Assembly: GCA_047975325.1 (NCBI GenBank)
Contig: JBKEDF010000047.1
Coordinates: 1-9,690, forward strand
Reading direction: 5' to 3'
DNA: 9,690 nt
DNA from: JBKEDF01 sp047975325
GTDB lineage: Bacteria > Pseudomonadota > Alphaproteobacteria > Rhodobacterales > Rhodobacteraceae
Part shown: positions 5,314-9,690 of the stretch, one piece after another
How the letters are laid out: each line of letters starts with the position of its first letter
Numbering within the stretch: position 1 is the stretch's first letter
Program-made: the position numbers and the translations under genes
The notes under the pieces: generated by a model
Databases searched by the model: none
Told to the model about the DNA's origin: nothing
What the model saw: only the letters and a program-made list of their open reading frames with translations

Positions 5314-6768
5314 ATGAGCCTTGCCGGAACCTTCTCAAGCGCTTTATCCGGGCTGACCGTCGCCTCCCGCTCGGTCGAAGTGATCTCAACCAATATCGCC
5401 AACGCCCTGAACGAAGGCTATGTCAGGCGCGAACTCCAGCTCGGTTCGCGACAGATCGGCGATCAGGCCTATGGCGTTCGTGTCACCGGCATCGCCCGCG
5501 ACGTGGATGAGATCCTTCTGCGGGATCTTCGCCTTGCCCGTTCCCAGGCCGCCGGGCAACAGGAACAAACCGATTTTCTTGCCCAGCTGCAACATGCACT
5601 GGGCGGCGAAAGCAGTACCGCAGGGATAGCCGAAAGAATCGCCGCCTTTGATTCCGCCCTGATCGCCGCAACTGCAAGCCCCGATAGCGAAGCACGGCTT
5701 GCAACCGTTGCGGACGCGGCAAATGCGTTGATCCGCAGCATCAGGGCAGGATCGGACTGGATCCAGAATGCGCGCCGCGATGCCGATGCCGCCATCGCAG
5801 CGGATGTAAAAACGGTAAACGATGCCGTGGCCGCCATCGCGCGTCTCAATGGTGATATCGTCAGCGTCCTGGGGAGCGGGCGCGACACCTCCGCGTTGCA
5901 GGATCAGCGGCAACAGATAATCGACCGCCTCGCAACAATCATTCCGGTGCGGGAGGTTCAGGACGACTACGGCCGTGTATCCCTCTATACGGCGGGCGGG
6001 GCTATTTTGCTTGATGGTCGGGCGACAGTGTTGGAATTCACCCCGGTCGGCATCGTTACGCCGGATATGACCCAGACATCAGGCGCCTTGTCAGGGCTGA
6101 CCCTGAAGGGCAATGCGTTGCGAACGGATGCGGCAGGGCCACTTTCCGGCGGTCGCCTTGGTGCCAGTTTTGCAATCCGGGATCAACTTGCCGTCGACGC
6201 ACAGGCCATGCTTGATTCACTCGCCCGCGATCTGGTTTCGCGATTTCAGGATCCCGCGATCGACGCAACCCGCGCGCCCGGAAGCCCGGGCCTCTTTACC
6301 GATGCCGGGGCTGTTTTCGACCCCGCGGATGAGCTTGGCCTCGCACAACGGTTGCGGCTTTCGGAACTGGTTGATCCGGCTGCGGGCGGGGAACTCTGGC
6401 GCCTTCGGACGGGCCTGGGCGCGGCAATACCCGGGGCGGCCGGGGATGGTGCACTTCTTGCCGACCTGCAGACTGCGCTCACGGATCCCCGTATGACGGC
6501 CTCGGGCCTATTTGCACCTGTCCGGCGCGATCTGGGCAATCTGGCTTCCGCCATTCTTTCATCACTTGCCGGCGATCGGATGATGATCGAGGCGGAAGCC
6601 AGCTTTTCCAGCGCCCGCGCAAGTGCCCTTGATGCCATGCAGCGCGAAGACGGGGTCGATACGGATCGCGAAATGCAGGATCTGCTGCTGGTGGAACAGG
6701 CCTATGCCGCCAATGCAAAGGTCATCCAGGCGGCCGATAACATGATCCAAACCTTGCTGGAGCTATAA
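5314..6768 (+). CDS. flgK: Flagellar hook-associated protein 1, FlgK
   Basis: FlgK forms the first junction ring between hook and filament and is exported by the flagellar type III system. The 484-residue protein starts at ATG 5314, with AGGA (5303-5306) overlapping the flgE stop codon, which suggests translational coupling. The axial-protein N-terminus is present as FSSALSGLTVASRSVEVIST (7-26) followed by NIANALNEGYVRRE (27-40). The C-terminal helix ends the protein with LLLVEQAYAANAKVIQAADN at about 457-476. Its middle includes helical stretches around 80-200 typical of FlgK. At 484 residues it is shorter than enterobacterial FlgK (about 547), the difference presumably lying in the variable outer domain. 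Neighbours flgE and flgL support the assignment. Confidence 0.93.
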   Translation: MSLAGTFSSALSGLTVASRSVEVISTNIANALNEGYVRRELQLGSRQIGDQAYGVRVTGIARDVDEILLRDLRLARSQAAGQQEQTDFLAQLQHALGGESSTAGIAERIAAFDSALIAATASPDSEARLATVADAANALIRSIRAGSDWIQNARRDADAAIAADVKTVNDAVAAIARLNGDIVSVLGSGRDTSALQDQRQQIIDRLATIIPVREVQDDYGRVSLYTAGGAILLDGRATVLEFTPVGIVTPDMTQTSGALSGLTLKGNALRTDAAGPLSGGRLGASFAIRDQLAVDAQAMLDSLARDLVSRFQDPAIDATRAPGSPGLFTDAGAVFDPADELGLAQRLRLSELVDPAAGGELWRLRTGLGAAIPGAAGDGALLADLQTALTDPRMTASGLFAPVRRDLGNLASAILSSLAGDRMMIEAEASFSSARASALDAMQREDGVDTDREMQDLLLVEQAYAANAKVIQAADNMIQTLLEL

Positions 6769-6769
6769 G

Positions 6770-7777
6770 ATGACCCAGATCAGCATCGGTGACATGGCGC
6801 AGGCCTTTCTGCTCCGCCAACAGATGACCGCATTGAAACAGGCGTCACAAACGGCCGCAACAGAGGTTGCTTCGGGTAGAACGACAGATATTTCCAGACA
6901 TCGGGGGGGCGATATTGGTCCGATCGTCGCCATTGAGACCACCCTTCAAAGACTTGAAGGCTTCCGTCAGGCCACAAGCGAAACCGCCCAGCGGGCCGCA
7001 CAAATGCAATCCACGCTGGATACGATCCGGGATCTGGTTGGCGAACTGCCAATGCAGTTGCTGAGTTTTGAAACGATGGCCTCCCCGGAAAGTCGCAATG
7101 CCATCACCACCCAAGCCAGGGATCGTTTCGATTCCGTGGTCCGCGCGCTCAACACCGCGCCGGCGGGCAAGACACTTTTTGCCGGTGTGGAAACGGAAGG
7201 TCCCGCCCTGACCGATGCGGACAGCATCCTGGATATGCTTGAGACTGCCATCACGACAGCCGGCGCAACGGATGCCGCCGATATCATCAGCGTGATCGAT
7301 GGCTGGTTTGGCGACCCTGCAGGTTTCAGCACGCTCGGATATCTTGGCGGGGCCGGAACAACCGCCGTGCCAATTTCACCGGAAGACAGGGTTGAACTTG
7401 GGACCACTGCGGCAGACCCGGCGTTGCGGGATACGTTAAAATCACTGGCAACCGCCGCCCTGCTGGAACGTGGCATCGCATCCGACACCACAATCGCCGA
7501 TACCATCGCACATCATGCCGGGGAAGGTCTGCTGCAAGGCAATGCCAACCGTATCGAACTTGCCGCGCGGATTGGCCTTGCCGAAGGCAGGATTGAACAG
7601 GCCATCAACAGAAACAAGGCGGAAACCACAGCCCTTCAAATATCACTCAACGACATGCTCTCGGTGGATCCCTATGATGCGGCTGCACGATTAAAGGAAA
7701 CCCAAAGCCAGCTTGAAAACCTCTACGCCGTTACCGCCCGCATCTCACGCCTGCGGCTTGTGGATTTCCTGCGATGA
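6770..7777 (+). CDS. flgL: Flagellar hook-associated protein 3, FlgL
   Basis: FlgL is the second hook-filament junction protein and belongs to the flagellin superfamily. The 335-residue product begins one base after the flgK stop, with GGAG (6759-6762) inside the flgK end serving as ribosome binding site. Residues 1-110 form the flagellin-like N-terminal helices (LLRQQMTALKQASQTAATEV at about 14-33, then SGRTTDISRH). The C-terminal helix pair includes DPYDAAARLKETQSQLENLY and VTARISRLRLVDFL at the end, which is strongly FlgL-like. The central part (about 130-260) is variable. The gene ends in an ATGA overlap with flgI, so the two are probably translationally coupled. Flagellin itself is longer and shows a different C-terminus, so FlgL is preferred. 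Confidence 0.9.
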   Translation: MTQISIGDMAQAFLLRQQMTALKQASQTAATEVASGRTTDISRHRGGDIGPIVAIETTLQRLEGFRQATSETAQRAAQMQSTLDTIRDLVGELPMQLLSFETMASPESRNAITTQARDRFDSVVRALNTAPAGKTLFAGVETEGPALTDADSILDMLETAITTAGATDAADIISVIDGWFGDPAGFSTLGYLGGAGTTAVPISPEDRVELGTTAADPALRDTLKSLATAALLERGIASDTTIADTIAHHAGEGLLQGNANRIELAARIGLAEGRIEQAINRNKAETTALQISLNDMLSVDPYDAAARLKETQSQLENLYAVTARISRLRLVDFLR

Positions 7778-8868
7778 TCCGTTTTCTTTTTCTTTTCCTT
7801 CTATTGCCCACATTGGCAGTAGCCGCACCGATCCGGATCAAGGATCTGGTTGAATTCGATGGGGTGCGGGGTAACGATCTCGTGGGCTACGGGCTGGTTG
7901 TCGGGCTGAATGGCAGTGGTGACGGCATGCGCAACGCGCCCTTCACGGAAGAGATCATGTCGAACCTTCTGGAACGGCTTGGCGTAAATGTCACGGGGGA
8001 ACAGTTTCGTCCGAAAAATGTGGCTGCGGTTCTGGTGACCGCAACGCTACCCCCTTTCGCCAGGATGGGCACCAAGGTGGATATCACCGTCTCGGCAATT
8101 GGCGATGCCAAAAGCCTGTTGGGGGGGACCCTGGTAATGACCCCCCTGACGGGTGCGGATGGGCAGGTCTATGCCGTGGCCCAAGGCGCTGTGATTGCGG
8201 GCGGCGTTTCCGCCGAAGGGGAGGCCGCACGCGTGGTTCAGGGCGTACCAACCGCCGGTGTCATTCCGGCGGGTGCGCGTGTGGAACAGGAGGTCGCCTT
8301 CGATTTTACCGAATTGACGCAGCTGCGCCTGGCCCTGCGCGTGCCGGATTTCACGACGGCGGGGCGGATCGAAGCGGCGGTAAACAAGGAATTCGGAAGG
8401 CGGGTCGCCCGGATGCTGGATGGCGGCACCGTCCTGCTTGATATCGGCGCCACACGCATGAATTCACCTGCCCATGCCCTGGGTCGGGTGGAAAATATCC
8501 TGGTTGAGCCCCAAACCCGCGCAAGAGTTGTGGTGGATCAACGTTCGGGAACCATTGTCATGGGCGCAGATGTCCGCATCAGCCGCGTCGCCGTCGCCCA
8601 AGGGGGGCTTACGCTTCGGGTAGAAGAACGTCCGATGGCCAGCCAGCCCAACCCGTTCAGTGACGGTGAAACTATCGTAGTTCCCCGTACCGCCGCCGCA
8701 ATCGAACAGGCACAGGGAACGGGCCTTGCGGAAGTGGCCGGTTCAACCGACCTGTCACAAGTGGTCGCCGGTCTGAATGCCCTTGGTGTAGCACCACATG
8801 ACATGATCGACATCCTGAAAAGCATCAACGCAGCCGGCGCTCTTCATGCGGAGTTTGTGGTTCACTAA
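7774..8868 (+). CDS. flgI: Flagellar P-ring protein FlgI
   Basis: FlgI assembles the periplasmic P ring around the rod. This 364-residue protein carries a Sec signal peptide: MIRF, a hydrophobic core LFLFLLLPTLAV, and an AVA cleavage motif at 15-17, leaving a mature protein that starts APIRIKDLV. The mature N-terminus shows the family block GVRGNDLVGYGLVVGLNGSG. Further conserved parts include NVAAVLVTATLPPFARMGTK, the stretch around DVTVS/GDAKSLLGGTLVMTPL, and RSGTIVMGADVRIS. The C-terminus LNALGVAPHDMIDILKSINA and ALHAEFVVH matches the usual FlgI ending. Length is as expected (about 365-370). The start codon overlaps the flgL stop (ATGA) and there is no strong Shine-Dalgarno, so translation probably depends on flgL. 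It is the last gene of the block; no flgA, flgH or flgJ follows. Confidence 0.95.
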   Translation: MIRFLFLFLLLPTLAVAAPIRIKDLVEFDGVRGNDLVGYGLVVGLNGSGDGMRNAPFTEEIMSNLLERLGVNVTGEQFRPKNVAAVLVTATLPPFARMGTKVDITVSAIGDAKSLLGGTLVMTPLTGADGQVYAVAQGAVIAGGVSAEGEAARVVQGVPTAGVIPAGARVEQEVAFDFTELTQLRLALRVPDFTTAGRIEAAVNKEFGRRVARMLDGGTVLLDIGATRMNSPAHALGRVENILVEPQTRARVVVDQRSGTIVMGADVRISRVAVAQGGLTLRVEERPMASQPNPFSDGETIVVPRTAAAIEQAQGTGLAEVAGSTDLSQVVAGLNALGVAPHDMIDILKSINAAGALHAEFVVH

Positions 8869-8968
8869 ACAGGAATTTGCGACCCCGCCCATAAATATAG
8901 CTGACGGAAGCAAATTTGCGCAGCATCAGCGTCAAATAAGCCTTCGGCTCCGATGCGGTGTGAGCGCG
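8869..8968. other. Non-coding stretch after flgI
   Basis: No gene is recognisable between the flgI stop and the transposase remnant. It contains a 10-bp palindrome GCAAATTTGC (8910-8919) and the octamer AATTTGCG twice (8874-8881 and 8913-8920). No hairpin followed by a T-run is visible, so the end of the flagellar transcript is not marked by a canonical terminator here. One minus-strand frame stays open down to 8825, but it has no recognisable content beyond the transposase part. Confidence 0.5.
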
Positions 8969-9241
8969 CCTTTTCAGTACGCGCCCGATGGTGCTGTCGC
9001 TGGCCGCCGGCACGATCCCCAGCTCAACCACGCGCGTCTCCAGCAGCCGTAGGGACCAGCGTGCGGCCCCTCAGGCGGCGCCGAGCAGGCCAGCACGATC
9101 AGCTGCCTCAGCCTCCCCGTCAAATCCCGGGCCTTGAGCAGCCGATACGCCACGCCCGATTTGGATCATGCCTTCCAGTCGCGCCCGCTCATCGATGTTC
9201 AGTCAAACCACATACTTCGGAAATGCCACCTTCTTTCCCAT
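8969..9241 (-). pseudogene. Decayed IS630-type transposase gene, 5' fragment
   Basis: Read from ATG 9241-9239 on the minus strand, the remnant begins MGKKVAFPKYVV and then hits an in-frame TGA (9205-9203), at a position where relatives usually have Arg, suggesting a CGA to TGA change. It continues LNIDERARLEGMIQ. A shift to another frame gives AYRLLKARDL, joined directly to RQLIVLACSAPPEG. A second shift returns to ARWSLRLLETRVVELGIV and SDSTIGRVLKR. These blocks match, in order, the N-terminal half of IS630-family transposases of alphaproteobacteria. The segment of roughly 50 residues normally between KAR and the LIALACSAPPEG-like block (helix-turn-helix region) is missing. The catalytic DDE half is absent altogether. 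The gene cannot make a working transposase. It separates flgI from dusA. Confidence 0.8.
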
Positions 9242-9361
9242 CCGCTCACCGCCTGAAAAGCCGTTCAGGAGTGATTCAGACAATCAAAACCATGTCAAAT
9301 AACGCGAAGCAGAGGAATAGGCTTAACAAGTTTCACATGTCTCATCGCAAAAGCAGAATAT
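9242..9361. other. Intergenic DNA between dusA and the transposase remnant
   Basis: This stretch holds no gene. Just upstream of the transposase start it has an inverted repeat with perfect 6-bp arms, CCTGAA (9252-9257) and TTCAGG (9264-9269), separated by AAGCCG. The AT-richer segment at about 9270-9300 (GTGATTCAGACAATC and following) could include the former IS end, but no matching inverted copy is found on the flgI side. No terminator is evident for dusA. Confidence 0.4.
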
Positions 9362-9690
9362 TCAGGCTGAAATCTGGGCTGACCTCAACGCATGATCCAG
9401 GACATCCAACCCTGCTCCGGGGCGTGATGCTCCTTCGGAAAGGGCGCGACGCCACGCCCGGGCGCCGGGCTGGCCATGAAACAGCCCCAACATATGTCGT
9501 GTGATCTGATGCAGGCGACCGCCGCTTTCCAGATGTGCCGCAATGTAGTCACGCATTGCCCCTACCACCGCCACACGATCCGGTGCATGATCGTCACCCC
9601 AAAGCATGTCCGCCCCGATTAATACTCCACCCGGATCGTGATAGGCCGCGCGTCCGATCATCACGCCATCAAGCCCGTCATTCAACAGGC
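9362..9690 (-). CDS. dusA: tRNA-dihydrouridine synthase A, C-terminal part
   Basis: DusA reduces uridine to dihydrouridine in the D-loop of tRNAs using FMN and NADPH. This is the C-terminal stretch of about 109 residues; the gene continues past the right edge. The fragment opens with DGLDGVMIGRAAYHDP, the end of the FMN-binding TIM barrel, where the GR pair contacts the FMN phosphate. The helical C-terminal domain follows and contains GGRLHQITRHMLGLFHGQPG and ARAWRRALSE, which are characteristic of DusA and distinguish it from DusB and DusC. It ends at TGA (9364-9362) after AQISA. An internal TTG at 9685 is not a real start, because the frame is open to the edge and the conserved barrel lies upstream. 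This is a housekeeping gene with no evident functional link to the flagellar block. Confidence 0.93.
   Translation of the reverse strand, partial: LLNDGLDGVMIGRAAYHDPGGVLIGADMLWGDDHAPDRVAVVGAMRDYIAAHLESGGRLHQITRHMLGLFHGQPGARAWRRALSEGASRPGAGLDVLDHALRSAQISA

Noticed and set aside
8910..8919. 10-bp palindrome GCAAATTTGC after flgI
   Set aside because: It is too short and AT-rich to be a terminator and has no associated gene start; recorded only as a minor feature of the spacer.
8953..9504. 183-codon plus-strand open frame between flgI and dusA
   Set aside because: It runs antisense across both the transposase remnant and the dusA 3' end, with low-complexity Arg/Pro/Ser composition, so it is a chance frame in GC-rich DNA.
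1..9690. CRISPR arrays, tRNA/rRNA genes, defence or toxin-antitoxin systems, prophage genes
   Set aside because: I looked for regularly spaced repeats, cloverleaf-like segments and typical small gene pairs on both strands and saw none; nearly all the DNA is accounted for by the genes listed.

Overview
The window looks like a chromosomal segment from a flagellated alphaproteobacterium, most probably of the Rhodobacterales (Rhodobacter/Paracoccus/Roseobacter group). The reasons are the flagellar gene order motB-flgE-flgK-flgL-flgI, the MotB, FlgK and FlgL proteins of the type I associate with that order, and the moderately high GC content. This placement is made by eye; no database search was possible.

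Left end (1-1794): two divergent genes of aromatic CoA-thioester catabolism. On the minus strand is the N-terminal 182 residues of a flavin monooxygenase of the salicylyl-CoA 5-hydroxylase / 2-aminobenzoyl-CoA monooxygenase-reductase type. On the plus strand is a complete 371-residue 3-hydroxyacyl-CoA dehydrogenase. The 132-bp gap between them holds a perfect 16-bp palindrome lying inside a plausible promoter spacer, plus a second spaced inverted repeat. Together these suggest repressor control of a catabolic unit that activates and dearomatises a benzoyl-CoA-type substrate and then oxidises it by a beta-oxidation-like route.

Centre (1795-8868): a co-directional motility block. It opens with an unrecognised 320-residue soluble protein that appears to contain three copies of a roughly 70-residue unit resembling the C-terminal domain of ribosomal protein L7/L12. 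Upstream of that gene are phased TTGACG repeats. Then come motB (stator), flgE (hook), flgK and flgL (hook-filament junction) and flgI (P ring). flgE to flgI are tightly packed (10-bp gap, 1-bp gap, ATGA overlap) and are probably one transcript, preceded by a CtrA-like TTAG-N7-TTAA site. motA and the remaining flagellar genes must lie elsewhere.

Right end (8869-9690): non-coding or decayed DNA holding a fragment of an IS630-type transposase gene on the minus strand, with a stop codon, frameshifts, an internal deletion and no DDE domain. It is followed by the 3' end of dusA (tRNA-dihydrouridine synthase A), also on the minus strand and running off the window.

I see no CRISPR array, tRNA, rRNA, toxin-antitoxin pair or defence system. 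The least explained element is the L7/L12-like repeat protein ahead of motB; everything else belongs to known families.
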